NCBI RefSeq assembly: GCF_004193775.1
Contig: NC_041004.1
Location: 33,690,411-33,754,410 of the forward strand
Reading direction: 5' to 3'
DNA from: Glycine soja
Lineage: Eukaryota > Streptophyta > Magnoliopsida > Fabales > Fabaceae
Length of the DNA stretch: 64,000 nt
The notes beneath the pieces are model-generated. The model did no database searches. It saw only the letters and a program-made list of their open reading frames with translations, and had not been told where the DNA came from. Shown here piece by piece: positions 45,774-56,925 of the stretch. Each line of letters opens with the position of its first letter. The stretch's first letter is position 1. Position numbers and translations under genes: made by a program.

Positions 45774-46883
45774 ACTGTCGCAACGTGCCCTTCGCGGGCG
45801 AGCGAGGGCGAGGCTCACGGGTGCGCTTTCCAAAGGAGGAAAGATGCGCGGAGTCGCCACCAACGTTTATTTGTGGAAAACGTCGGGAAAACCGAAGGAA
45901 ACCGGTCAAAATGAAAATTCTAAGTTCGGGAGTTGTATTTATGCTTGAGGAAGGTATTAGCACCTCTTACGTTTGTCTCGAAGGACAACAGCCTATTTTT
46001 TAGAATTGTGGAAATTGTGTTACCTTAACTTTTATTTCTTTTTATTTATTGAGGTCGACAAAAGTGGGGCTTTTGCTCCTACGTACCCTTCATCAAAGAG
46101 GAAATCAGACCTACGTAGTTCTTTCTTATGCGTGAATCAAATGATTCTTTTTACTTGAAAGGTGATCATTTTAAGGCGTTGGACCTTAAAAATGATCCAT
46201 TTTACTTGGTAAGAAACTGAAATGATAAACTTTCAAAACCCTATTTTTTGTGGACGAGCTTGACTAGGCGAGTTGATTTTAGCCTTAGTTTCACTTTAGT
46301 TATTAGTCAATTCAATTAAGAATGAGAAATCCAAAAGAGAAAACGTCCGATTGATTTTTTGCTTTATTTTACTAAAAGGTATTTTTTGATTATTATATTA
46401 TTATTTTACCTCTTTTTTGATTTCCAACGTGGTTACGGCACGACCGAACGGTCGGAATTCATTTTAACAGAAATTAACGAATGATACAATTCAAACGATC
46501 GGTGGAAATTTATTTTATTTTTAGATTAGGCGAGAAATGACTTAAATAAATGACTGAAGCACGTCAAAAGGGGGTATAGAAAGCGAATGAAAACGAGAAT
46601 AAAAATACATGAAACAAAATGTGGACCACCACGGGTACATAGAATGAATTGAAAAGCTCGGTTTGAAGTACTTACCCGTTGAAGACTGAAGAAAACGAAG
46701 AACGAACGATGAATGTTGAAGAACGGTCGAGAATCTTCGCGTAATTACTCACGGAAACGTTACGGAAACGTTACGGAAGCGCCTCGGTTTGGATTTTCTT
46801 CACGGAAATAATTTTCCTCAGCAATTTCGAGAGAATAAGAAGTGCCAAGAAGGCTGAACCCCTTCTCCCTTCACTCCTCCCCC

Positions 46884-46891
46884 TATTTATA
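46884..46891 (-). promoter_or_regulatory. LTR TATA box
   Basis: The sense strand reads TTTTGCTATAAATAGGGGG, with TATAAATA at 46891-46884. It would start the full-length transcript about 30 bases further, near 46855. Confidence 0.8.
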
Positions 46892-46911
46892 GCAAAATAG
46901 GGGAGGAGCTT

Positions 46912-46975
46912 GCCACCCAGCTCGCCCAGGCGAGCAAGGTGGCTTCCTCCAGAAGCAACAGCCTTCTGGAGGAAG
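46912..46975. repeat. Two adjacent hairpins just upstream of the LTR TATA box
   Basis: Hairpin 1 (46912-46943) has outer arms GCCACC/GGTGGC and inner arms GCTCGCC/GGCGAGC around CA. Hairpin 2 (46943-46975) has perfect 13-base arms CTTCCTCCAGAAG and CTTCTGGAGGAAG with a 7-base loop. The breakpoint of the deletion in the other LTR falls in the loop of hairpin 2. Confidence 0.85.
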
Positions 46976-47393
46976 AATCTGGAAGGCCCAAGTGGGCCTG
47001 ATTGCTATTTGTACCCCCCCCCTTTTTACTAAATGCACCCCTTCTACCTTTTTTGGTAATTCTTTTTCCATAACGTTACGAAAATTTATGAATTTCGTAA
47101 CGATACTTATTTTCCTTCCGCAAGGTTACGAATCATTACGGATTATGTATTTACTCTTTTTTTTTAGCTTTCAAAGAAGTCACGAAAACTCACGGATTGC
47201 GAAAAATACCTCCTTTCGATTTCCGTCACATCACGGAATTTTCACGGATCGCGTAAGCCTGCTTCCTTTTGATTTTCGGCACGTCTCGGGACTTCACATA
47301 TTGTGCAACAAAGGGTTTCAAATATCTCGAAGCGGCCATTCAATGGTTGTATATCATCAAATTATAATTCCCGGACGAAATTAGGGTATGACA

Positions 47394-47398
47394 TGTAT
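47394..47398. repeat. Ogre target-site duplication, right copy (TGTAT)
   Basis: This matches 19035-19039 exactly. Confidence 0.92.
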
Positions 47399-47565
47399 AA
47401 CATTGGGTATTTAAAAAACCGATGTTATCGTTTTTATGTTAACATCGGTTTTGAAAAACCGATGTTAACAATGATACATTCAACATCGGTACTTTCAACA
47501 TCGGTTTTAAAATCAATGTAGAATGTCGTAAATAACCGATGTTGAAAGTGTATTTTCTAATAGTG
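47399..47565. repeat. Right CACTA subterminal repeats, part 2, and terminal repeat
   Basis: Continuation of the array cut at 19034: AACATTGGGTATTT, then AACATCGGTTTTGAAAAACC with AACCGATGTT repeats, ending TATTTTCTAATAGTG. TAGTG is at 47561-47565 and is followed by AGA. Confidence 0.9.
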
Positions 47566-48097
47566 AGAGTCATCCTCAGGGCCCTGCGTACTAGACTCGA
47601 CAGGTCTAAGGGTCTAAGGAAAGAGGAGTTGTCCAGCATACTTTGGGTGTACCACTGTTCACCTCAAACAGCAACCAACGAAACTCCTTACCAACTCCAT
47701 AAGGCATAAATGTCATGATCCTTGTTGAAGTCAGGGAACCATCGACAAGGAGACTAGTGTTCCAGCAATAGTGAAATGAATAAAAAATGAGAATGGAACT
47801 CGATACTACAGACGAAGTTCAAGAAACAGCAAAGATCAAAAAAGAAGCTGCCAAACTTTGAGTAGCCAGGAGATACAATATAAAGGTTTAACCATGAGTC
47901 TTTCAACCTAGCGACCTCATATGATGAGTCTGAGGTGAAGCCGAAAAAGATCCCTGAACGAGAAAGCTTGGCCTTAATTGGAAAGACCCATTCAGGGTCA
48001 CAACCAGTCTTGACAACGGAGAATACACACTACAAGAATTGGATGGCAAAGCAATTCTAAGAACATGGAACACCACCCTCCAGAAGTTATACTTCGA
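47566..48097 (+). pseudogene. Ty3/gypsy pol, integrase C-terminal part (host of the CACTA)
   Basis: Resumes the integrase interrupted at 1805: RVILRALRTRLDRSKG, ELSSILWVYHCSPQTATNET, then, across stops and shifts, REPSTRRLVFQQ, a decayed chromodomain-like C-terminal end (LGLNWKDPFRV, LQELDGKAILRTWN) finishing near 48097. If the CACTA and one AGA are removed, the join is one base out of frame, consistent with decay before or after insertion. Confidence 0.85.
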
Positions 48098-48646
48098 TTG
48101 ACCTAAATACAAACCCAATGTTGTACTCTTTTTCCTACTTAGGTCTTTTGTCCCAAAAAATAAAAAAAAAAAATAATCAAGGTTTTAGCTTAAGAGGTTT
48201 TAACGAGGGACATGTAGGATAATGAAGGAAATTTGTACTCAATCAAATACATTGAATAAAAATTCAATATCCCTTTCTTTTCACATTTCTTTTTATCAAG
48301 ACAAAAGCACACTACTAAGTGTCTAGTACTTGTCACCCACAACGAGTGACATGTGCGCACGAGCACACTACTAAGTCTCCACTATATGTCACTCACGATG
48401 AGTGACCCCTTTCTCCAACAATAGTAGAAGGTAGCACAATCCCACCTGCAAGTCCAACCTGCTTCACGAGTGGCTTCTGGGAGAAGTCACCCATAATGCT
48501 TGCAAAACAAACAACAACAGCACAAGCAAGTGTTAGTTTTGGCCGACACCAACATCAAACATTGAAGAGGGCAAGGTTAGGCACTTTACCATTCAAGGCA
48601 ATTAAGGGATCACTCGCTGAAGGAAGAGACAGAATTGCACGCACGT
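48098..48646 (+). other. 3' region of the host gypsy element
   Basis: Begins TTGTACTCTTTTTCCTACTT, of the type found after pol in legume gypsy elements. It contains two related phrases with GCACACTACTAAGT (about 48308 and 48364), a short direct repeat. No gene. Confidence 0.5.
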
Positions 48647-49414
48647 CTAGCGAGGTCGACAACTACTACAAAATAGCTTTCTAGACCCTCTCCATAGGGG
48701 TGAATAGATGCTCGTCATGTGACTTGAACCTGGTAGGGTCAGACTGCCAGTAGAATGGAAGCAGGGCTCCCCGTCCCTGTTGAACATCAGTGGCAAACCA
48801 TCAACCACAACACCAGTAGCCAGGACCTTAAAGAAATAGTCCTTAAAATAGGGAAAGATGTTTGAATCAAACTTAAACAACTTCTTGGACATGTCGTTCA
48901 AGGAAACCTAACCAATCTTGCAATCAACTTCATTTGAAAGAAAAACAAGAAGACCGGTAGACTAGGCCGAATGTTGAAAAAGGGCATAGAATTTCGAAGG
49001 CCCTCACCATTGCCCAACTGTTTGGGTGGAGTTGAGAAGGAGTCACGTTCAAGTGCTCAAGAAGAGCACATTGGAAAGCGGTCAAGGAAAGAATGAGACC
49101 CAAGACCTCAAATAGACACCTGTACATAAAAAGAAGGGTGGACTACCCATCGCCGCCCTCAAGAAAGGGAAGTCATCACTCCCACAAGCCTGAACGACTA
49201 ACTTGCAGGAGTCCTAAGGGCTCGCTAGCTTCACTTGGCGTTGAAGAGTAGCGACACTTGTCGTCGAGGTCAGAGAGGATTTGTATTTCAGAACGTCATC
49301 TCTCACCCATTCTTGGCCAGCGATGGTAGGGGTGGGCAATGACGACCCATCGCTATAGCTACGTCGCACGCAGGGAGATGTCCTGACATCTCCACCGCCA
49401 CTACCTCTCCTCAC
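48647..49414 (-). pseudogene. Antisense ORF remnant in the gypsy 3' region (gypsy-type transposon domain)
   Basis: Opposite to pol, three - strand pieces form one decayed protein: VATLQRQVKLASP at the end of the first (49214-49414), then ECALLEHLNV-like text with QLHPNSWAMVRAFEILCPF (48930-49127), then KKLFKFDSNIFPYFKDYFFK, VLATGVVVDGLPLMFNRDGE and a shifted tail (48647-48901). I recognise this as the protein type named putative gypsy-type transposon (PF04195-like). Several plant Ty3/gypsy elements carry antisense ORFs after integrase. Function unknown. Exact limits are uncertain. Confidence 0.6.
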
Positions 49415-49669
49415 ACCCTAAGAAGCAGAAGGGGGAAGGATCACAGTAACCAGGACAGGCTCCTCGGCAACAGCAGAAGACTGACGTGTGAAGTTCAGAA
49501 ACCCACTTTAACCACATCCACCCTAACGTGCCTTAGCTCTGGATTTTGGTAAGAGCATTTCTTAAAATTATTGAGAAAGTCAGCTTTTTTACCAATAAGG
49601 GTTTTTTTTTTTTGGATTTTTCCAAATGGGGGTCGATTTTAAATAATTTCCCAAAAAAGGGTAAGTCGT
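49415..49669. other. Spacer, edge of the gypsy remnant
   Basis: No gene. The GC-richer gypsy sequence gives way to AT-rich DNA at about 49550. Confidence 0.4.
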
Positions 49670-50825
49670 GACAGATGGCATGACTTCTGAGTTAGAAGTC
49701 GTAACTTCATTTTTTTTAAGTGATACCATAAAATTATTTACGACTTCAATTAAATTTTTTTTTATGACTTTAAAGTTGTAACCATTTTTTTTCTTTTACG
49801 ACTTCAAAGTTGTAAAAGCTTTTTTTTTTTACTTTGAAGTCGTAAAACCCTTTTTTTAATAAAATTGTTTAAGTTTAAAGTTTCTTTTTATAAAAATTTT
49901 AAATTGTTTACGGCTTTTTATATTTTGTTTTTTAATTTTTAAAATTGTAAAAAAATTATTTATATAAATGTCAAATAAATAATTTTAATTTTACTAATAG
50001 TTTTATTTAATATGGTGTATATTTTTTATGATTTTTTATATATGTTATTAATTTATTTTAATGTTTTATTTTTTAAAATATATATTATATATTTTTAATA
50101 TTATTTTATTTAAATGTTTTTTATATAAAATTTAGATAATCTATTTCTAAAAATACATAATACATTGATATAAAATGAACAATACAAATTAAAGAAAAAC
50201 ATAAAAAGTAGAAGTGATCAGGCATAAAATGTGGGCCTACGTATTGATGTTTTTCTTTAATTTGTATTATTCATTTTATATTAATGTATTATGTTATTTT
50301 TAATTTTAGTATGTATTTTTAGAAATAGATTATCTAAATTTTAAATAAACAAAAACATTTAAATAAAAAAATATTAAAAATATATAATATATTTTAAATA
50401 ATAAAATATTAAAATAAATTAATAATATAGAAAATAAAATCATAAAAATATACACCATATTAAATAAAACTATTAATAAGTAAAATTAAAATTATTTATT
50501 TGACATTTAAATAAATAAAATTTTTCACAATTTTAAAAAATAAGAAAAACAAAATAAAATAACCATAAAAAAATTAAAACTTTTATTAAAATAAACTTTA
50601 AACTTAAATATTTTTTTTTAAAAAGAGTTTTACGACTTCAAAGTCATAAAACAAGAAAAAAAAGCTTTTACGACTTTGAAGTCATGAAAGCAAAAAAAAA
50701 ATGGTTATGACTTTAAAGTTGTAAAAAAAATTAATTGAAGCAGGTATTACAACTTCAGTTAAAAAAAATACGAAAATCATAACAGGTATTACGATTTCTA
50801 ATTCAAAAGTCATGCCACCTGTGAG
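49670..50825. mobile_element. Foldback (long inverted-repeat) element
   Basis: Two arms of about 550 bp face each other around a short centre near 50205-50245. The arms contain repeated ACGACTTCAAAGTCGTAA-type words, themselves palindromic; the outer ends are GGCATGACTTCTGAGTTAGA on the left and TCTAATTCAAAAGTCATGCC on the right. Inner arms match as ATACATTGATATAAAATGAA against TTCATTTTATATTAATGTAT. No coding capacity. It could be a Mutator-like foldback or MITE. A transcript would form a long hairpin. Confidence 0.8.
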
Positions 50826-52087
50826 TTAGGAACGAAAAATATATTAAGAACGAGAAAGAGTGCTTATAAAATGTGAACGAAAAAGTGAGAATTTCAAAAG
50901 TTAATAATAAAAATATCAAAAATTAATATTTAAATAATATCATTAAATATTCAAAAATACCCATAGGAGATGATATTACATTGGTTAATTTATATATTAT
51001 AATGTTTATTCTTTTATATCTTCCAAATTTTTTCTTCAACCTCCACCATTGCCATTAAAAAAAATGAACCGACTTAATTAATTTGATTGAGGCCGGTGAT
51101 CCACTTTGTCTGTCAAATCCAACCAATAAACACCTTTACTTCTTTCTGCTCCCAATTCTCACTGCAACAAAAATTTCATCCCTAAATTAATGATAAAGTT
51201 AATTTTAAAAGAAGTTTAAAACGTGAAACTTTGGCTTGGAATAACCAGTATTTGTATTGGGTTTGAAAACAAAACCCTCATTTGGAAGATTATTGTTATC
51301 TCCATGCAAGAAACGTCGTGTTTGCCCTCGACCAAGCCACGTCCTAACCGCGTCCTTAGTGTCATCTCATTCTAACGAGACATTCCATATATTTCATGTT
51401 TGTTAATTTGGTTACTACCGAAAAGAGAAGAAAAAAGACACACCATGTTTCTATCGTACGTTGGTGCAAGTCTGGTGTGTTGACTTGTGAGACATATGCA
51501 AAGAGTGATTGATTTTAAGCGAAAGGAAAACAAGGGGCAAATTTGTTTTCTCATGATTTGGGTTAAGACTAAAATTGAGAATTGAAAAGACATGAGTTAA
51601 AAATCTAAGGTATACTTAATCAGGAATCAAAATAATAAACATTATGCAGTAAAAAAAAGAATAATGAACATTAATTAATGTACCAAAGAAAATAATAATG
51701 AAATTTAATTAATTAGTAATTTTATATTTCCTTATAACATTTTTCTACCAAATCTTAATATTTTATAAAGAAATTATTAAATAAAATAATAGATAGGATA
51801 TTATTGAATGACTCCATTTTGGAGGTATCCCATCTTATTTATTATATTTTATTATTTTATTCATATTACAATTTTTTATCTACTACTCCACTGTTGCTGG
51901 GTCCTTCTTTACTTCTGTGTCAAATAAGGTAGGCTAGCAAGAAATCCGCGTTTGAAATGATTTTTTTTGAAAAAAAAAAGACAATGATTATTATTTTTAG
52001 AATAGTGTTAGTTTTTCCTAGTCACTTAATTACTTCATTCGTCGTTGAATGATGCTTCACAATATTCCTCATTTGTTCTTTAGATAC
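50826..52087. other. AT-rich intergenic DNA
   Basis: No recognisable gene. An open frame of 73 codons at 51372-51593 (-) has no domain and is probably chance. Confidence 0.5.
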
Positions 52088-52090
52088 TAA

Positions 52091-53177
52091 GGGGATGAAT
52101 TTGGATTAAGATTTTGAAAATTTTTAAAAAATCTTTTTTTTTATAAAAAGATTATAATATTTAATTATAGAGCAATCTTGTAGTATTCAACTAAAATTTT
52201 TAAGATTTTTTTAAAAAGACAATAAAATCCAATGATTTTAATTATGATTTTTTATAATTTATAACAAGTCTTTATGGTAAAAAAATATATAAATAATGTC
52301 TTCCAAATCCTTAAAATTTTGTTATATTTTTTTCTTTTTTTCCTATTGGTTATCAAAATTTTTTTTTCTCTCATCACACATACACTCTTCAATTTTTAAT
52401 ATTCTTTAAGATATGTGTGTCATATATATTTCTCTTATTCTTTTGGAATAAAAAAATGTCAAATATACTCTTTCTCTTTGCACTTTTCTCTTTGTTTTCT
52501 AAATTAAATTAATGTTTGTCTTATGTGTTAAGGCTAACCATGTTTTCTGTACACGGGCTATCTTCATCACCTGTTCGACACAATGTTATCGTGATTATCA
52601 CCCTTAATTTTATCATTCACATAACTCAATAGTCCTTTTACCAATTTTTCATCCTCACTGCTCCCTTGTAATATAAGCTTATTATTACAACTTATTTAAG
52701 CATGTAATTAGATTTATCAGAAAATAATTGGAATAACTAAAAAAATCAGAAAATCATTGTATAAATTTAAATTTATTATTCAAATCCAAAAGTGAAGAAG
52801 GAGAAGATTCTATTACAATAAAGATTAGTATATGAGGATATAAAGTTAGAATAAATATAACTATTAAAAAATTAAAAAAGTTATATTGATTTTACTTTTT
52901 TTTTATCCAAACCTCATCATTTCTTATCATTTTTTCACTAATTCTTGTAAATTTGAATGTGTTTTTAGAAATTCAGAGAATCCTTTCAAATTTTATAAAT
53001 CTATAAAGCCATTTCAAATTATTTAAATTCTGAAGATATAAATCCATTAAAATTCAAACTATCATAAAAGTCTTGTAAACAAATATAATTAGTCATAATA
53101 TTCTTATACAATCTTTAAAATCCACAAGATTTTTTTATACTAAAATAATTTTTTAAAATCTTAATCTAATGCATCCC
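52091..53177. mobile_element. Harbinger-like MITE with TAA target duplications
   Basis: The left end GGGGATGAATTTGGATTAAG and the right end, reverse-complemented, GGGATGCATTAGATTAAG form terminal inverted repeats that continue as AAGATTTTnAAAA. TAA flanks both ends (52088-52090 and 53178-53180). A TAA/TTA duplication with G-rich termini is typical of PIF/Harbinger elements. At 1.09 kb and with no ORF it is non-autonomous. Confidence 0.75.
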
Positions 53178-53180
53178 TAA

Positions 53181-53887
53181 TAGTAGTAATCAGATGTAGG
53201 AAAATATTTTAATTGAATAAAGGAAAGGAGAAGAATTTAAGAAGGAAAAAGATAGGGCAAAACAATTAAAGAAAAATGAAACAAAAAACTGCTGAGTGTT
53301 TGCATAAATCCAATTGGTTTTTTTTACAAGGGACATAAATCCAATTGATAGGCGGCTATTACTTTTTGACTTTTGGAATGCTCAATTCAAAGTGTAAAAT
53401 TACATTCTAGAATGCACACTTTTTTTGGTGACCAAGCTGGAAGGTAAAAGAAAAAACATTCTAGAAATTATGTAGGAAGTAACTTGGAAGTGCAGGAAGT
53501 AACAACCTTGATAGACGACGACAAAGAGGGAGATACAATTATAAATCCAATTGTTCTAACAATTTACATACAGTTACCTTAAAAACAGTGTCGACACACA
53601 CGACCACTTCTATTGTGGGTGACTACCACGGGTCCTGCAGCGTGCGAAAGATTTGTAGAACGTCAAATATACCCCTCACGTAATGTATGATCCAGATTTG
53701 TGCCATTTACAATGTATCAACAGGGTATGGGATCTTCTTTTAAAATATTAGTAAATGATATTCAAAATACAGGTTTACTCTGTGTACAGTAATGGACCCC
53801 ATGTGTTGGGCATGTCCATGGGAAACAAGGTCCTTATGCTAATTGCCTTTGTTGTTTTGTTATGAGAGAGTGAGTAGATCTTTTGCC
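53181..53887. other. Spacer, possible copia flank
   Basis: No gene recognised. It may include untranslated parts of the copia remnant that follows. Confidence 0.4.
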
Positions 53888-54840
53888 TTAAGTGAGCTTA
53901 GGAATATAGTAAACATCTAAAAAGGACAAATTAAATATGGAGACGGATCCAATGTCTGCTAATGGCATTGGGGTACCATCACCATTCATGACCGATATAA
54001 GCAAGACAGGATTTAAAGACATAAAAGACTTAGGATCATATGACATGTGTTGTGACGCTCCAGAATCAAGAATCCAAATGGAAATCATACCTGACAAACT
54101 AGAGGAAGACAAACCTTTTAAGGAGGAGGTAGACATGGCATGCGACTGAGTAGCAAGAAATATTTGAAACCATTCTACAAGATCAACCACTTAAGAGGTG
54201 CAGCAGAAGTGGATGTGTATCCAGTACCAGGAACAACAACATTGGATGACAGAGCAACAAAGATCAATGGAGGAGTAGAGAAAATTCCTATATCAAAACC
54301 AGAATTAGACTTAAATCGTATTTCTTTTGTCAACCACTCATTAACTACAACATCAACATTGGGAAGGGGATGACGTTGTTATATCATCCCACGAAACCCT
54401 TCAAAATCGTCTCGAAGGGTCATAAAAAATTGAACCAAACACGTTGCTCTCTAAAGTCAGTATAAGTTTTGAGTGCTTGCATTTCTGTAGGTCCACTAAG
54501 AGCCAGTTGGTCCCATAAGTTAGATATAGCATAATAGAATTCTAAATGCTCATGTTACTATGCTTAAGAACTCGAATATCAATTTCCAATTGGTATTGTT
54601 TTGCAAAATTAGACTGTACATATAACGTTTTCAAATGGTCCCAAACATCCTTAGCCAAATCATACTTTGCAAGTTGCATCCCTATCAATTATATTCAGGT
54701 AATGATCTTTGAGTTGTAGACTTCCCAGGTTTCCAACTCATTTGCAAATTTCACATTCTGCTTATCTTGAGGCTTAGCAAAAGTTACATCAACATAGTCC
54801 CATATTCTCTTACCTTTCAATTACTTTTTCATTACATAGC
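53888..54840 (-). pseudogene. Ty1/copia gag-protease remnant
   Basis: From the right (sense): VTFAKPQDKQNVKFANELET, then DLAKDVWDHLK, TLYVQSNFAKQYQLEIDIRV and a block with LWDQLALSGPTEMQALKTYT. These are the gag part (UBN2/retrotran_gag_2 type) in shifting frames. After a gap comes the protease active site WILDSGASQHMSYDP (Asp-Ser-Gly), ending DVYYIPKL. No integrase or reverse transcriptase was seen downstream, so it is truncated as well as broken. Confidence 0.85.
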
Positions 54841-55514
54841 TCAATATGAATAATTTTTTTCTGTCAACTTACATTAGCTAATATATCTAATATTATTTAA
54901 CAATAATTACTAAAAAAATAATGTTTTTCTAACAGTTTTTTGTGGCGGTCTCAATAAACCGCTAGAAATATTATAATTTTTTTTACAAAAAAGCTAACAA
55001 CCACCGCCAACTTATATTACGTGTGTGACTTAACAATAATAGAGTAATAACTTTACCAATCACCAATTTAAAATTTTAAGTATAATTTTTTAATTCTATT
55101 TCAACATGCTTTACAACATTATTATTTTTTTAAAAATTGCAACTCAATAGTGTAGAACCTTTGTTATGCCGGCAAGACACCAACACCCAAACTCAAGCTC
55201 TTATTCAGGGTTCAAAGTTCTTCATAGCGCCAAAACATGGTGGATTCCCAATCTCACTGAAGTCTCACCAATGACACGTTTCCTCAATATCTTGTAAACC
55301 TATCACCTTTGCAAATTTTGTAAGTGCTAATTCACTCTTTTTCCAATGATATACTATGTTGCTGCTGATTGTCAATTTTTCTTGTATTAATTTTATGTTA
55401 TTTTATGATCATATATGGTCCTTATAATTTGAAAAGTTTAAAACAGCCAATGAGAAAAATAAAAGATGTAGCTCTATAAAAATAGTTGAACTCTGAGACC
55501 CTAATTCTTTTAGG
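54841..55514. other. AT-rich intergenic DNA
   Basis: No gene. The segment 55150-55330 is less AT-rich and contains ACACCAACACCCAAACTCAA-type text, but shows no domain in any frame. Confidence 0.4.
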
Positions 55515-55775
55515 ACAAAAAAAACAAAAAAATGAAAAAAAATGAAAAATAAGAAAATAAAATAATGAAAAACGAAGAAAAAGAAGAAAAAAAAAAGAAA
55601 GAAAGAAAACAGAAAAAAAGAAAGTAAAAAAAAGGAAAGAAAAAGAAAAAAAGGAAAGAAAGAACAAGAAAAAGAATAAAAAGAAAAAAAAGGAAACAAA
55701 GAAAATAAGGAAAAAAAATGAAAAAAGGAAAGAAAGAACAAAAATAAAAAAACAAAAAATAATAATAGAAACGGA
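55515..55775. repeat. Purine-rich low-complexity tract (A/G)
   Basis: About 260 bp of almost pure A and G on the + strand (AAAGAAAGAAAG-like). The long Phe/Leu-rich frames on the other strand are artefacts of this composition. Confidence 0.9.
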
Positions 55776-56428
55776 AAGAATTATAAAGGATGAAAGGAGA
55801 AAAATTACTATAAAAAGAGAAGGTATGAATACAACTACATATAGAAAAGAACTACACAGAAATACATAGAGAACATGTAGAAAATAAGAAGAGACACAAA
55901 GACACAAGTCCTTAGGAGACGAAAGAAGTTCACTACATCATGTTGTTTGGCACTACAGTCAAGAAAGGGGAATAGACCTCCAGGTATCTCCTTATTCCTC
56001 TCATTTCATCTCTTTCTTTCTCTTTTCCTTTTCTTTCCTTTAGTGTTCCTCCCCTCCCTTCTCCTCTTTTTTTGGTCTTCTCCTTGATTCGTTTCAACTC
56101 ATCGGTGAATCCTTGGCCGGTGGTGAGACTCTTGGAATTTCTTTTTTGTAAATATTTTTTGTCCATTTTTTTATAAATAAAAAGCAAAAAAAGAAGAAAA
56201 AAAACTAAAAAAATAAAAACAAAATTAAAATTGCTATTAACACCGCCTTTTCACACATACAATTTTTTCTTTCATTTTGGGTTTGACCTATTTTTTCCAA
56301 AAAATAATTGTACATAAAATAAATACCATTAGTCACACCTCTATTTACATGTACACTCCCACCCCTTTTGGGCCATAGCCTAAATGAGGTAAAAACTGCA
56401 ATATACAACATTGTTTTTCTGGTTTGGC

Positions 56429-56429
<1 letters not shown>
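55776..56429. other. Low-complexity and AT-rich spacer
   Basis: Includes a pyrimidine-rich run at 55990-56080. No gene. Confidence 0.5.

Positions 56430-56463
<34 letters not shown>
56430..56463. repeat. (TTA)n microsatellite
   Basis: About 11 perfect TTA units. Confidence 0.95.
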
Positions 56464-56670
56464 CTGGTTAGTTTGTAGTGTATTATAAATATTTTGTCAC
56501 TTATTTATTTTTCCCATATTTTAACCCCGCACCCTTAATTACTAAGTGTATTTCACGCTTCTATTTTATCCCTTTCTATTCCCATTCGATTTATTTGTTT
56601 GTGTCTCATGTATTGATTACTTAACACTATGTTAAACATTTTGAAATTCTATTTTAGTACTTACATTTTG

Positions 56671-56925
56671 TGCACTCCATGCTGGGTCTCCAACTTGCTT
56701 GGTGGTATTTTTAATAAAAGTGTGGGTAAATATAGCGAATGTTATGTTGGGTCTCCGACTTACTTGATTTCGCAAACTTTACCGCAAACCTGAAGTCTTT
56801 TTTTCATATTCTATGCACTCCATGCTGGTCTCCGACATGCTTGGTGGTGTTTTAATAACGTGAGAGTAAAATTTTGTGAAAGTCATGCTAGGTCTCCATC
56901 TTGCTTGACTTTATAAAGTATAGTT
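56671..56925 (+). repeat. Four interspersed copies of an ATGCTGGGTCTCC motif
   Basis: The word ATGCTGGGTCTCCnACTTGC recurs with changes at about 56679, 56741, 56821 and 56885. The first and third copies also share the preceding TGCACTCC (143 bp apart). This looks like a two-step duplication in an LTR-like or leader region. Confidence 0.7.

Larger units (their letters stand above)
19040..47393 (-). mobile_element. Ogre-like Ty3/gypsy retrotransposon, 28.35 kb, non-autonomous
   Basis: Two LTRs in the same direction, 5-bp duplications, a tRNA-Arg primer site beside the right LTR and a polypurine tract beside the left LTR fix the boundaries and the - orientation. The great length, an ORF1 before gag, gag-protease, and a long 3' region with tandem repeats are features of legume Ogre elements (Tat/Ogre lineage). 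It differs from an autonomous Ogre by complete absence of reverse transcriptase and RNase H, by an extra same-sense ORF after integrase, and by a 12.4-kb satellite array. All ORFs carry stops or frameshifts. By eye the LTRs differ at roughly 25 positions in about 1.15 kb, so the insertion is fairly recent but not new. Confidence 0.93.
45776..47393 (-). repeat. Ogre 5' LTR (1618 bp, full-length)
   Basis: In sense it runs from TGTCATACCC (47393) to GTTGCGACA (45776). It carries the TATA box and hairpins that the left LTR has lost. U3 is about 510-540 bp by TATA position; R-U5 is about 1.1 kb. Confidence 0.94.
1806..47565 (+). mobile_element. CACTA (En/Spm) transposon interrupted by an Ogre retrotransposon
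   Basis: The left end is CACTAGTAGAAAATATAG and the right end, reverse-complemented, is CACTATTAGAAAATACAC: about 16 of 18 positions match. AGA duplications flank it. Total span is 45,760 bp; removing the nested 28,354-bp retrotransposon and one 5-bp duplication leaves about 17.4 kb. Content in order: palindromic subterminal repeats, about 8 kb of captured or unexplained DNA, TNP2-type transposase pseudogene, a second gene with a Ulp1-like end, and palindromic subterminal repeats again. Both element genes run on the + strand. Both are broken, so this copy could not move without proteins from another copy. Confidence 0.92.

Noticed and set aside
55409..55907. Phe/Leu-rich membrane-like proteins on the - strand
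   Set aside because: They are translations of a purine-rich low-complexity tract; the composition alone explains the open frames.
55870..55960. CACTAC words as the left end of the second CACTA element
   Set aside because: No matching TAGTG terminus or subterminal palindromes were found to pair with them.
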